Positions 6,301 through 14,154 of a DNA stretch of 23,630 nt are shown here, piece by piece. Origin of the DNA: Bacteroides_E sp964528875 (lineage in GTDB: Bacteria > Bacteroidota > Bacteroidia > Bacteroidales > Bacteroidaceae); assembly GCA_964528875.1 (NCBI GenBank), contig CAZGUI010000037.1:1-23630 (forward strand). Reading direction: 5' to 3'. Every line of letters begins with the position of its first letter. Positions within the stretch are counted from its first letter, which is position 1. A program made the position numbers and the translations under genes. The notes under the pieces are model-generated. The model saw only the letters and a program-made list of their open reading frames with translations, did no database searches and was not told the origin of the DNA.

Positions 6301-8844
6301 ATGGCAAGAACAAAAATTGACTACGGCATTGATTTAGGGACAACTAACTCGGCCATTTCCAGAATAGAACAAGGTAGTATCAAAATTATTAAATCATTAG
6401 ATACACAAAAAGATACTACCCCATCGTGTATTGCTGTGAATCAAAAAGGAGGTCTTTTTGTGGGTGATAAAGCGTATCAGAACTATCGGTCAAATAGCTT
6501 AAAAAGTCTCTCAAGTAATATTCCTTTCAATTCGTACATTGAATTTAAGAGGACAATGGGAACGGATAAAAGCTATCACAGTTCTTTTGCAGAAAGAAAT
6601 TTTTCATCTGAAGAACTTTCAGCTGAAGTGTTAAAGCGCTTAAAAGAATATGTTCAGGACGAATATATAAGTGCTGTAATTGTTACTGTTCCGGCTGCTT
6701 TTAAGAACAATCAGATAGATGCTACCCGAAGAGCAGCTAAACTGGCCGGATTTAGCCATATTGAAGTCTTGCAAGAACCAGTAGCCGCTTCAATGGCATA
6801 TGGGCTGGAAAACATGAAAAAAGACGGATTTTGGTTAGTCTTTGATTTTGGAGGAGGAACGTTTGATACAGCATTGCTTAAAACGGAAGATGGAATAATG
6901 AAAGTTATAGACACCGAAGGTGATAATTATCTGGGGGGTAAAAACCTAGATTTTGCCATTGTGGATCAATTAATAGTACCACATATACAAAGTAATTATT
7001 CAATTAGTGAAGTGCTTTCTGATGATAACAAAAAAGCAGAGTTTAGAAATGCTTTGAAGTTTTTTGCAGAAGAGATTAAAAACAATCTTTCGTTTAACGC
7101 ATCACACAGCATCTATGTTGATCCTGGAGATAGTGGAGAAGATGATGATGGAGAAGAAATAGATATTGATCTCACTGTCTCACAAGAGCAGTTAAAAGAG
7201 ATACTAGCTCCCATCTATCAAAAAGCTATTGATTTAAGTTTGAAGCTCATACAAAGAAATAACTTGAAAGGAAATGATTTGGATTCATTAATTCTTGTAG
7301 GTGGTCCCACATTGTCGCCCATCCTAAGAGAAATGTTGGAAAAGCAAATCCGTAAACCAGACACCAATGTTGATCCTATGACAGTTGTTTCAAGAGGAGC
7401 TGCACTTTATGCCTCAACAATAGATATTTCAGAAGATATTATTGAAAAAACGCGCGATAAAACAAAGATACAACTAGAGGTAGGGCACGAATCGTCCACA
7501 GTGGAGTATGAGGAGTTTGTGACTATTAAAATACTTTCTGATAAAACGGAAGGAGAGATTCCGGAAAAGGTTTTTGCTGAGATCAAACGAGGAGATAATG
7601 CGTGGTCGAGTGGAAAAACTGAGATTAATGATATGGGGGAAGTCATAGATGTGCAGTTGAATGAGGGAAAAACCAATCTATTTGAGATTTTTTTATACGA
7701 TGACAAAGGGAACTCATTAAATTGCCAACCCAATACATTTACAATTATACAAGGTTCAAAAATAGGGAGCTCTACTCTACCCTATAATTGGGGAATAGAA
7801 ATTCTGTCTACTAATTCAGGAAAAGTTGTTTTCAAAGCAGCCGAAGGACTGGAGAAAAATAAATCGCTACCGGCAACAGGTGTGATTAACGGACTAAAAA
7901 CACAAAGGCAAATTCGTCCGGGTATGGATAGCGATTTTATAAAAATACCACTTTATCAAGGTGAACATAATGCAGATGGTACCCGAGCAATCTATAATGA
8001 TCATGTATATGACATTATCATTAGTGGAAGCGATTTACCGGCTTTATTGCCCGAAAACAGTGACGTAGATTTAACTATTCGAATTGACAGATCACAAGAG
8101 GTAGAGGTAGAAGCCTTTTTCCCTTATATTGATTATACTACGGAAATTAAAGTACCGACAAACACCGTACAATCAACAAATACCGAATGGCTATCTGAAG
8201 AAATAAGAAAGGCAAAAGAAGCTATACAGAACCTTAAATCAAATGAAGCAAGCGTAGATGAAGCTCAACTAAAAAAGATAGAGGATGAAATAGACAACAT
8301 AGAAAAGTCTTTTGAGAACAACAAAAACGATGTGGACAACAAACAAGAGGTTTTAACCAATCTACGTAAGACTTTAAAGGTAGTTGATGAGCTAAATGAC
8401 AACACAGAATGGCCGTTATTAGAAAAGAAACTAAAGACTGACTTCTACAGATTGGAAACCGTTCAAAAAGAACTGGGCAATGAAACATCTCAAAAAACAG
8501 TAGATCAATTAAGGATTCAACTGGAAACCATTCTAGAAAAAAAGGATATCAAATTAGGGAATATGCTGTATGAAGAGATAAATACCACATACGTCCAACT
8601 AACATTAATCTATCAGCTTATTGGATTTATTCAATATTGCAACAGCAGCTTTAACACCTTAACTTGGAAAGACAGTAATCAAGCAAGAAGTTTAATTAAT
8701 CAAGGATTAGAAAAAATAGAAAACAACTCTACTGTTGAAGTGCTGCATCCTATAACTATTGCTTTAATCCAATTATTACCCGATGATCAAAAACCTATAG
8801 AAGGTGATGATGGCTCTAGATTAAAAGGAGGATTTCCTTTTTAA
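6301..8844 (+). CDS. Divergent Hsp70 (DnaK-like) chaperone with coiled-coil tail
   Basis: This 847-aa protein has an Hsp70 nucleotide-binding domain at about 5-375. Visible motifs are phosphate-1 YGIDLGTTNSA (8-18), VTVPAAFKNNQ, the helix QEPVAASMAYG, phosphate-2 DFGGGTFDT (182-190) and adenosine motif LVGGPTLSP (332-340). The ATPase core looks intact. After it the protein departs from DnaK. The conserved hydrophobic linker and the VTP motif are not recognisable, an acidic stretch lies near 276-290, residues about 395-620 look like beta-rich domains unlike the standard substrate-binding domain, and about 630-745 is a charged coiled coil. It ends GGFPF. Length is about 200 residues above DnaK. 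It is probably not the housekeeping DnaK but a specialised Hsp70 working with its operon partners. Spacing to both neighbours is 10 nt. Confidence 0.93.
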   Translation: MARTKIDYGIDLGTTNSAISRIEQGSIKIIKSLDTQKDTTPSCIAVNQKGGLFVGDKAYQNYRSNSLKSLSSNIPFNSYIEFKRTMGTDKSYHSSFAERNFSSEELSAEVLKRLKEYVQDEYISAVIVTVPAAFKNNQIDATRRAAKLAGFSHIEVLQEPVAASMAYGLENMKKDGFWLVFDFGGGTFDTALLKTEDGIMKVIDTEGDNYLGGKNLDFAIVDQLIVPHIQSNYSISEVLSDDNKKAEFRNALKFFAEEIKNNLSFNASHSIYVDPGDSGEDDDGEEIDIDLTVSQEQLKEILAPIYQKAIDLSLKLIQRNNLKGNDLDSLILVGGPTLSPILREMLEKQIRKPDTNVDPMTVVSRGAALYASTIDISEDIIEKTRDKTKIQLEVGHESSTVEYEEFVTIKILSDKTEGEIPEKVFAEIKRGDNAWSSGKTEINDMGEVIDVQLNEGKTNLFEIFLYDDKGNSLNCQPNTFTIIQGSKIGSSTLPYNWGIEILSTNSGKVVFKAAEGLEKNKSLPATGVINGLKTQRQIRPGMDSDFIKIPLYQGEHNADGTRAIYNDHVYDIIISGSDLPALLPENSDVDLTIRIDRSQEVEVEAFFPYIDYTTEIKVPTNTVQSTNTEWLSEEIRKAKEAIQNLKSNEASVDEAQLKKIEDEIDNIEKSFENNKNDVDNKQEVLTNLRKTLKVVDELNDNTEWPLLEKKLKTDFYRLETVQKELGNETSQKTVDQLRIQLETILEKKDIKLGNMLYEEINTTYVQLTLIYQLIGFIQYCNSSFNTLTWKDSNQARSLINQGLEKIENNSTVEVLHPITIALIQLLPDDQKPIEGDDGSRLKGGFPF

Positions 8845-8854
8845 CACAAAAACT

Positions 8855-10630
8855 ATGACAACTTTAAGACAAATACTAACGAAAGATGAATTAGTTGATG
8901 ATAAATATCAAGTATCTTTTTTCATCAAAAGAGGTAGTTATGCAGAAAGTTACCGAGTAAAGGATAAATCAGGAAAGAATCTATTCTTAAAGTTGTTATT
9001 TTATAACAAACTCCATCGTTCGCAATTTACCCATCAGGATAACATCCTTGAAGTAGAAATACTTAAAAAAATTAAACATCCCAATATTGTTCGTTACAGA
9101 GACAGTGGGGAGCTTATTATTGACAATCAGAAACTAGGATATATTGTTCTTGAGTTCATTAGTGGAGAAACACTGGCCGATAAAATGAGAAGAGAACAAT
9201 CACTCAACCCTTTTATGGCAAAAGATATAATCTTAGGTGTTCTAAACGGATTAAAATACTTGCATAACTTAGATAAGTCGGTGATTCATAACAATATTAC
9301 AAATTTAAATGTAATGTTAGATTTGTCGGGTAAGTTACCCATACCTAGAATCATTGACTTTGGGGAAGCTCGTTATTTTGATCAGTCAAGCACGTGTTTT
9401 GTGAAAGAAGATCTGAATCTATTTTATGTAGCGAATGAAGCTTTTAATAAAATATTTACTCCACAAAGCGATATCTTTTCAGTCGGAGCACTATATTATC
9501 ATCTATTAGTTGGTTTACCACCTTGGTTTATCGATTTATCAAAATACAAATCCGACAAAAACCGAATGGAGGAAGCTATCCTACAGGAACGAGAGAAACC
9601 ATTACAGGTAGTAGCCACCAATCACGTCATAGAACAAGAAACGTTTGACATCATAATAAAAGCACTTCAGCCTAATACAGACAGTCGTTTCAAGAGTATA
9701 CAAGAGTTTATACAAGCAATTAATGGAGAACTTAAAGTAGAAAGCTGTAAACAGAACACCCCATCGCATGCACCCAAAACGCCTAAGAAAGCAAAAAAAG
9801 GAAAGGGCTTTTCTGCCATTGCAGGCATGCAACAATTAAAAGAACAGATACAAATTGATGTTATCGATGCACTGAACGACAAGGAAAAATATGCAGAGTA
9901 TGGATTAACCATCCCCAATGGGATGTTACTTTATGGGCCTCCAGGATGTGGAAAAACTTTTTTTGCAGAGAAGTTATCGGAAGAAATAGGTTTTACATTC
10001 TATCAAATAAAGCCTTCTGACATACAAAGCAAATGGGTGAATGCCTCACAGGAAAACGCCAAAGAGCTATTTGAAGAGGCTAAGAAAAATAGTCCTAGCA
10101 TTGTTTTCATAGATGAGCTGGATGCCATAGTACCCAATCGCAACTCCCCAAACATAAATCACATGAATACGAGTGTTGTGAATGAATTATTAGCACAAAT
10201 GAATAATTGTGGGGATGATGATGTTTTTATTATTGGTGCAACCAACAGACCAACTGCTATTGATCCTGCCATTTTAAGATCAGGAAGATTGGACAAACAC
10301 GTTTATATATCACCTCCTGATTTTGAAGCCAGAAAAGCAATGTTTAAACTCTACTTGGAGAAAAGACCCATCGAAATAGGAATTAATTATAGTAATTTGG
10401 CCCATCTTACTCATAATTATGCTTCTAGTGATATACGTTTAATTGCTGATGATGCTTCAAGAATAGCATTAAAAGCCAACACAAGAATAACAGAAGAAAT
10501 GATATCTGCTGTAATAAAAAAAACAAAACCATCTTTTAGTGAAACTATGCTTACTGAATATGAAAGTATAAGGCAACAAATGGAAGGGAAAAAATCTAAA
10601 AACACACATCCTCGAATAGGATTTAATTAA
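8855..10630 (+). CDS. Protein-kinase-fold / AAA+ ATPase fusion, probable pseudokinase
   Basis: This 591-aa protein joins two domains. Residues about 18-290 have a Ser/Thr protein kinase fold: beta-3 lysine K46 (NLFLKLLF), helix-C glutamate near E66-E68, DFG at 168-170 and the SDIFSVGALYYHLLVG helix. The catalytic loop reads VIHNNITNLNVMLD, so HRD is HNN (145-147) and the catalytic Asp is Asn; the loop lysine is Thr, while the metal-binding N152 remains. The APE motif is also altered to ANE. This predicts weak or no phosphotransfer. A basic linker (about 300-318) leads to a Cdc48/FtsH-like AAA+ domain at 319-560. It has Walker A GPPGCGKT (361-368), a pore-loop-like KWVN (393-396), Walker B IVFIDELDA with D420 and E421, and a second region of homology with R475 and R478. 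The ATPase looks active. It is the fourth gene of the operon. Confidence 0.93.
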   Translation: MTTLRQILTKDELVDDKYQVSFFIKRGSYAESYRVKDKSGKNLFLKLLFYNKLHRSQFTHQDNILEVEILKKIKHPNIVRYRDSGELIIDNQKLGYIVLEFISGETLADKMRREQSLNPFMAKDIILGVLNGLKYLHNLDKSVIHNNITNLNVMLDLSGKLPIPRIIDFGEARYFDQSSTCFVKEDLNLFYVANEAFNKIFTPQSDIFSVGALYYHLLVGLPPWFIDLSKYKSDKNRMEEAILQEREKPLQVVATNHVIEQETFDIIIKALQPNTDSRFKSIQEFIQAINGELKVESCKQNTPSHAPKTPKKAKKGKGFSAIAGMQQLKEQIQIDVIDALNDKEKYAEYGLTIPNGMLLYGPPGCGKTFFAEKLSEEIGFTFYQIKPSDIQSKWVNASQENAKELFEEAKKNSPSIVFIDELDAIVPNRNSPNINHMNTSVVNELLAQMNNCGDDDVFIIGATNRPTAIDPAILRSGRLDKHVYISPPDFEARKAMFKLYLEKRPIEIGINYSNLAHLTHNYASSDIRLIADDASRIALKANTRITEEMISAVIKKTKPSFSETMLTEYESIRQQMEGKKSKNTHPRIGFN

Positions 10631-10637
10631 AAGAACA

Positions 10638-11141
10638 ATGAAGAATACAATGGGTTTATTGCTAAAAACGGCTTTTGCTTGTATGGTGTGCGATGGAGAT
10701 ATTGATAAGAGTGAAATAGAACTCATCAAAAAATATCACATTGAAAAAAAGGCATTTGGTGACATTGCCATAGAGAAAGAGATGAAGAGATTAGTGGATG
10801 CTATTAACTTGGATAGCAATCACTTTATAAGAGAATATTTTGAAGAGCTGAGTCAGGTCGAATTATCGAAAGAAAATGAACTAAAAATTATTGAAATAGC
10901 AATTGACATCATTGAAGCGGATGAAAAAATTGAATACAATGAGATTCGTTTTTTTAAGATTATTCGTTCCAAGTTAAAAATAGCTAATGAAGAAATATTA
11001 GAGGTCTATCCACATATGGAAGAATACTTGGAAACCGATATTATTAGTGAGTCTTATTTAACTAATTTACAATATGGTTTTTTCGACTCTTCACATTTAC
11101 CTCAATTTAGGTCATTGGAAAATGATTTTAAAACATCATAA
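10638..11141 (+). CDS. TerB-like protein
   Basis: This 167-aa, largely helical, soluble protein closes the operon, 7 nt after the AAA+ gene. It shows the two-fold pattern of TerB-type domains: an N-terminal helix ending in AFACMVCDGDIDKSEIELI (about 12-30) and a second related segment IIEADEKIEYNEIRFFKII (about 91-109), both with acidic residues where TerB proteins bind metal. The rest (about 130-167) is not recognisable. TerB-like domains occur in tellurite-resistance and wider stress systems, often linked to membrane proteins; the biochemical role is mostly unknown. Here it probably acts as an acidic or metal-binding adaptor for the Hsp70/AAA+ proteins. This gene alone is not evidence of tellurite resistance, since no TerC, TerD or TerA homologue is present in the window. 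Confidence 0.78.
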   Translation: MKNTMGLLLKTAFACMVCDGDIDKSEIELIKKYHIEKKAFGDIAIEKEMKRLVDAINLDSNHFIREYFEELSQVELSKENELKIIEIAIDIIEADEKIEYNEIRFFKIIRSKLKIANEEILEVYPHMEEYLETDIISESYLTNLQYGFFDSSHLPQFRSLENDFKTS

Positions 11142-11179
11142 CGCATAATATATTCTTTTATTTTTCAATTAAAGGAATG

Positions 11180-11212
11180 AATGGTAGGTGTTTCAAATCT
11201 ACCCTATCCATT
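11180..11212. terminator. Candidate bidirectional terminator between convergent genes
   Basis: In the 193-nt gap between convergent genes, AATGGTAGG (11180-11188) pairs with CCTATCCATT (11203-11212) with one bulged base and a 14-nt loop. The 3' side is AT-rich with interrupted T-runs instead of a clean T-tract. The position fits termination of both units, but the hairpin is weak. Confidence 0.3.
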
Positions 11213-11334
11213 GAAATATTATTTTATTGAAGATACCCATTGAGGATTAAATTTCTTGAGAGAGAACAATATAAGTCAGATAATTATACGATGCTGATCT
11301 TTGTTTTTGTTATTGATGAATAGTAGTCTCATTT

Positions 11335-12063
11335 TTAATAAATAAACGAGAAAGGACATATTCCGGGCAACATACCATTATTATCTCTCCAACGAACCCA
11401 AACATTATCAGTTTGTCCTCCTTTGTGCAGTGCAACCTCAACCCAATCACCGAATATGCTACAAATTTCACCCACTTTGTCTTCTGAATTTATGTCTTTC
11501 CTGATATATCTCGAAGGGTATGCATAACCATCGTATCCCTGAAAAGAAAGTGCCTTGTACTGTTCTATCATTTGTTCCCAGGAAACAAAGCACATTCTTT
11601 TATCATCGCGTTGTATATAAACTTGATATAAAGAAACATCATCTAGTGAAATACAAAGCCAGTCATTCTTCCAATTCCCATAAACTCTAACACACAACTG
11701 ATAAAGTTTATCGGGTTTGATGTGTATTCGCACCCAAGGGTCTTTAGAGTTCTCTATTATTTTATTTGTTGCAATTTGTTTGGCTGATTTTTCACCATGC
11801 GTTAGTAGATAAGGATGTAAAACTGTTCCATTTAATGTTATTAATTCATAGCATTCTCCAGAAAAACAAAACTTTCCATCGTATAAATCTTCTGCTACAG
11901 AAAAGTGTTTTAAAACAAATTGAATGGAATCAATTACTACTCCTCTCGGTCTATTGTATAAATCAATCGGACTTAATGTTAAAAGTTCATTGGAATCTGA
12001 AGTTCTTGAAACAACATCAGGAATATTAAAATCTATAATCCCATAAGAATAATTTAGTTTCAT
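11335..12063 (-). CDS. Uncharacterised protein, possible C-terminal SH3-like domain
   Basis: I do not recognise this protein. From the ATG at 12063 it is 242 aa; an in-frame GTG at 12090 would add nine residues, but the ATG has a purine-rich stretch just upstream and the added residues (MTNTGNRKE) look like leader sequence. It has no signal peptide or membrane helix, so it is probably cytoplasmic. It is rich in aromatic residues, with segments such as DPWVRIHIKP and NWKNDWLCISLDD. The last 40 residues (GDWVEVALHKGG, WVRWRDNNG) resemble the spacing of bacterial SH3-type domains, though this is a weak visual match. It is convergent with the Hsp70-like operon and 119-146 nt downstream of the zinc-ribbon membrane protein, so the two may be co-transcribed or separate. 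Function unknown. Confidence 0.75.
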   Translation of the reverse strand: MKLNYSYGIIDFNIPDVVSRTSDSNELLTLSPIDLYNRPRGVVIDSIQFVLKHFSVAEDLYDGKFCFSGECYELITLNGTVLHPYLLTHGEKSAKQIATNKIIENSKDPWVRIHIKPDKLYQLCVRVYGNWKNDWLCISLDDVSLYQVYIQRDDKRMCFVSWEQMIEQYKALSFQGYDGYAYPSRYIRKDINSEDKVGEICSIFGDWVEVALHKGGQTDNVWVRWRDNNGMLPGICPFSFIY

Positions 12064-12072
12064 TTCTTTTCT

Positions 12073-12103
12073 ATTGCCTGTATTAGTCACATTACCTGTA
12101 TTA
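12073..12103. repeat. 13-nt direct repeat near the start of the 242-aa gene
   Basis: ATTGCCTGTATTA (12073-12085) and ATTACCTGTATTA (12091-12103) differ at one position and repeat with an 18-nt period, nearly two helical turns. They straddle the alternative GTG start and lie just upstream of the preferred ATG. This supports a regulatory leader and the shorter protein. The repeat could be an operator or a chance duplication. Confidence 0.4.
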
Positions 12104-12209
12104 TGGAAAAGTTAAACTTACCATCTATTAAATCACTCATCCAATTGAATACTTGGAAACAAAATAGATTCATAAAAAATAAAGTCCTTTGTATGACTCT
12201 GTCTTCAGA

Positions 12210-13091
12210 TTAATCAGCCCAATCGCCTATACCATCCCAAAATTGGGACAATGCGGACTGAAACATAGGATAATGAGTTTTAACTTGCTGAAAAACCTCT
12301 TGCATTGCAGAAAATCCATGTAGATTGTATAAATCTTGTCCAACATTTCTTATCCAATCTCTATGCTTTTCCAGATTGGCAGGGTTTAGTGCTACACCAC
12401 CAAAAATTAAACACAAGTCGTTTACGGACCTATTTATGTAAGTTTCTCTATCAAGATTATCATTCGTTTTCACTTTCTTTTGGGATTTATCTTGAGCACG
12501 ATTCATTGCTTTTTTCTTCGCTTTAGTTATTTTTTCCATTTGTTCAGAAATTCTATTGAACTCGGTGAGAGTTGCAACAGTATTAACCTCCAGCAAAGCA
12601 TTTAAAACAGCAACAAGTTGAGTCATGGCAACTAAAAAGACATCTTTATCTGTTGTTTGAATTTTTAAAAGTAAATCGTTATGCCAAACTATTTCAGGTT
12701 TACTATTAGAAGCTAATTGTGCAGATTTAGCTTTTGCTAGTTTTTTATACCCCAAAATAAAACCAACCACCGGACCGATAAAAATAAAGTATCTCACCAC
12801 ATTACCAATGTCAGTAGAGTACATATTTAAAAAACCGGTTATTAGAACACATAAAACTAAACCGAGAAGGATATATCCAACAACTATAGAATAGTTGTGT
12901 TTAACTTTCCACGATTGCACCTTACCGCACTGGGTACACTTACCTTTCATATTGATACCAAATTTTCCTTTTTCAAATTGTTTTTTTCTCCAATCCGCCC
13001 CCATAGCCTCATCAACCGGTAAAGGTCTCCAGGGATTGGTATGCCCACAATACTCACAAACAAAGCGATAAGAATAAAAAACTTCTTCCAT
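12210..13091 (-). CDS. Zinc-ribbon membrane protein of unknown function
   Basis: This is a 293-aa protein with two CxxC pairs (C12/C15 and C52/C55) that form a probable zinc ribbon at the N-terminus. Two membrane helices follow at about 69-90 and 98-116, making a hairpin that keeps both ends on the same side, most likely the cytoplasm. The remaining 175 residues are soluble and helical, with a strongly basic stretch at about 187-207 (KITKAKKKAMNRAQDKSQKK) that could contact nucleic acid, membrane lipid or protein. The tail is rich in aromatic residues (FWDGIGDW). No enzymatic motif is visible. Upstream is a gene-free kilobase; downstream is the other unknown gene on the same strand. Such architectures often belong to sensors or scaffold proteins, but no function can be assigned. 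Confidence 0.82.
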   Translation of the reverse strand: MEEVFYSYRFVCEYCGHTNPWRPLPVDEAMGADWRKKQFEKGKFGINMKGKCTQCGKVQSWKVKHNYSIVVGYILLGLVLCVLITGFLNMYSTDIGNVVRYFIFIGPVVGFILGYKKLAKAKSAQLASNSKPEIVWHNDLLLKIQTTDKDVFLVAMTQLVAVLNALLEVNTVATLTEFNRISEQMEKITKAKKKAMNRAQDKSQKKVKTNDNLDRETYINRSVNDLCLIFGGVALNPANLEKHRDWIRNVGQDLYNLHGFSAMQEVFQQVKTHYPMFQSALSQFWDGIGDWAD

Positions 13092-14154
13092 TACTCTTGG
13101 TTTTATTTCTCTTCATTAACATTCAACTAATCTCTCTCAAAAAACTCATAGGATAAGTCTACTTTTCAATAAATAGCAAGCCTCATTCACCCCTTTTATT
13201 AGTAAACTCTAATTGTCATTAAGATACAAAAAAACCGACTAAAAACCGCATTTTATAAACAAAAAAAACCATAAAAAAAGGCCACACATGCCTACTAATA
13301 AAACACTTATAATAAACTAGTTGAAGAGTAATAAAACGAGACAATGAAAGACTAATTTATAAATTCAACAAACAGCACATTTTTCTTCCTCTTTAAGTAT
13401 CAATTCCTTTGTATCAAAACTTGTTTTTCAAGTCGTATTTTATGGATTTAAATTTACAAGAGTACCGTTTTTTCTAATCGTTTGTTGATATACTTATGAT
13501 TTTCATAGTCACATACTCATCTATAAAGGATATCCTTATGTGTAGTGTCGTGTAATGTAATGGAGCAGCAATTACACAATGCATGGCAAATATTTGAAGG
13601 GCTAACCCTAGGAACTTGAGCTTCATCTATATCAACTTGATATGGGTAAAAAATCATATTAGGGTAAAATATACTCCTTAAAAGAATATTTTTTAATCTT
13701 CACCATTCAACTAGTGATAGACAAGGTTTGCGATTTATACAAGTTGGTTTTAATAAAGTTGGCTTCATCAATAAATACTTATTTTCAAACCAAAAACAAC
13801 AAGTATATAGAAAGCTAAAACACATTAAGTCATATTTAAAGAAACCAATAAATACAGAAATACCTATCTTCTTTTCCACCCCTACCACAAGTCTTATAAG
13901 TGGGGTGTTTGTCGGTCTAGGACCGAGGCCCTCTCGGTCCTAGACCGAAGGGGGTTCAGTCCTAGACCGACCACCCTTATGACCTAGACCTATTTTTTGA
14001 AGAAGGGAAATAGAGAAGTTTTCAGTTGGCTCTACGTATTAATCAAAGCAAAAATAGTATATTTAATGCCATTAGATGAACCCTTAAACGAAAGTGAGTT
14101 TTATTATTCCCTTGATGTTATATAATAAAATGAATTATCTAAAAGGATTAGGCT
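13092..14154. other. Gene-free kilobase between divergent genes
   Basis: About 1.06 kb separates the zinc-ribbon gene (minus) from the TPR-HTH regulator (plus), unusually long for this otherwise compact window. I find no tRNA, rRNA or convincing protein gene. It holds several perfect short palindromes: AAGGATATCCTT at 13526-13537, ATATCAA-C-TTGATAT at 13629-13643, and GTGTAAT paired with ATTACAC near 13550-13577. GGGTAAAA occurs at 13644 and again at 13662. On the minus strand a small AGGC/GCCT hairpin (13279-13293) is followed by a T-run and could be an attenuator for the zinc-ribbon gene. The long copy of the hairpin repeat (13877-14024) lies near the right end. A small RNA or decayed mobile DNA is possible. 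Confidence 0.5.
13877..14024. repeat. Dispersed hairpin repeat, long copy
   Basis: This is the second copy of the element at 371-496, in the same orientation. It contains an extra 22 nt (13927-13948) that creates a perfect 16-bp hairpin: arm 13912-13927 (TCGGTCTAGGACCGAG), loop GCCCT, arm 13933-13948. A third related arm follows at 13955-13972, so the first arm could pair with either the second or the third, giving two alternative folds. Both copies start with CACCCC and end with GACCTAGACCTATTTT plus an A/G-rich tail. It lies between divergent genes, so it is not simply a gene-end terminator. It is locally more GC-rich than its surroundings, consistent with an inserted REP-like or MITE-like element. 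Confidence 0.8.

Noticed and set aside
6301..8844. Housekeeping DnaK with standard DnaJ and GrpE partners
   Set aside because: The C-terminal half, length and operon partners all differ from the housekeeping system, and no standard dnaJ or grpE is adjacent.
10638..11141. A tellurite-resistance locus
   Set aside because: Only a TerB-like protein is present; no TerA, TerC, TerD or TerZ homologue is visible.
13728..13943. A 71-codon plus-strand reading frame
   Set aside because: Its end runs into the palindromic repeat, its composition is not protein-like, and the rest is AT-rich intergenic DNA.
371..13972. The repeated hairpins as part of a CRISPR array
   Set aside because: There are only two copies, more than 13 kb apart, with no regular spacers and no cas genes.
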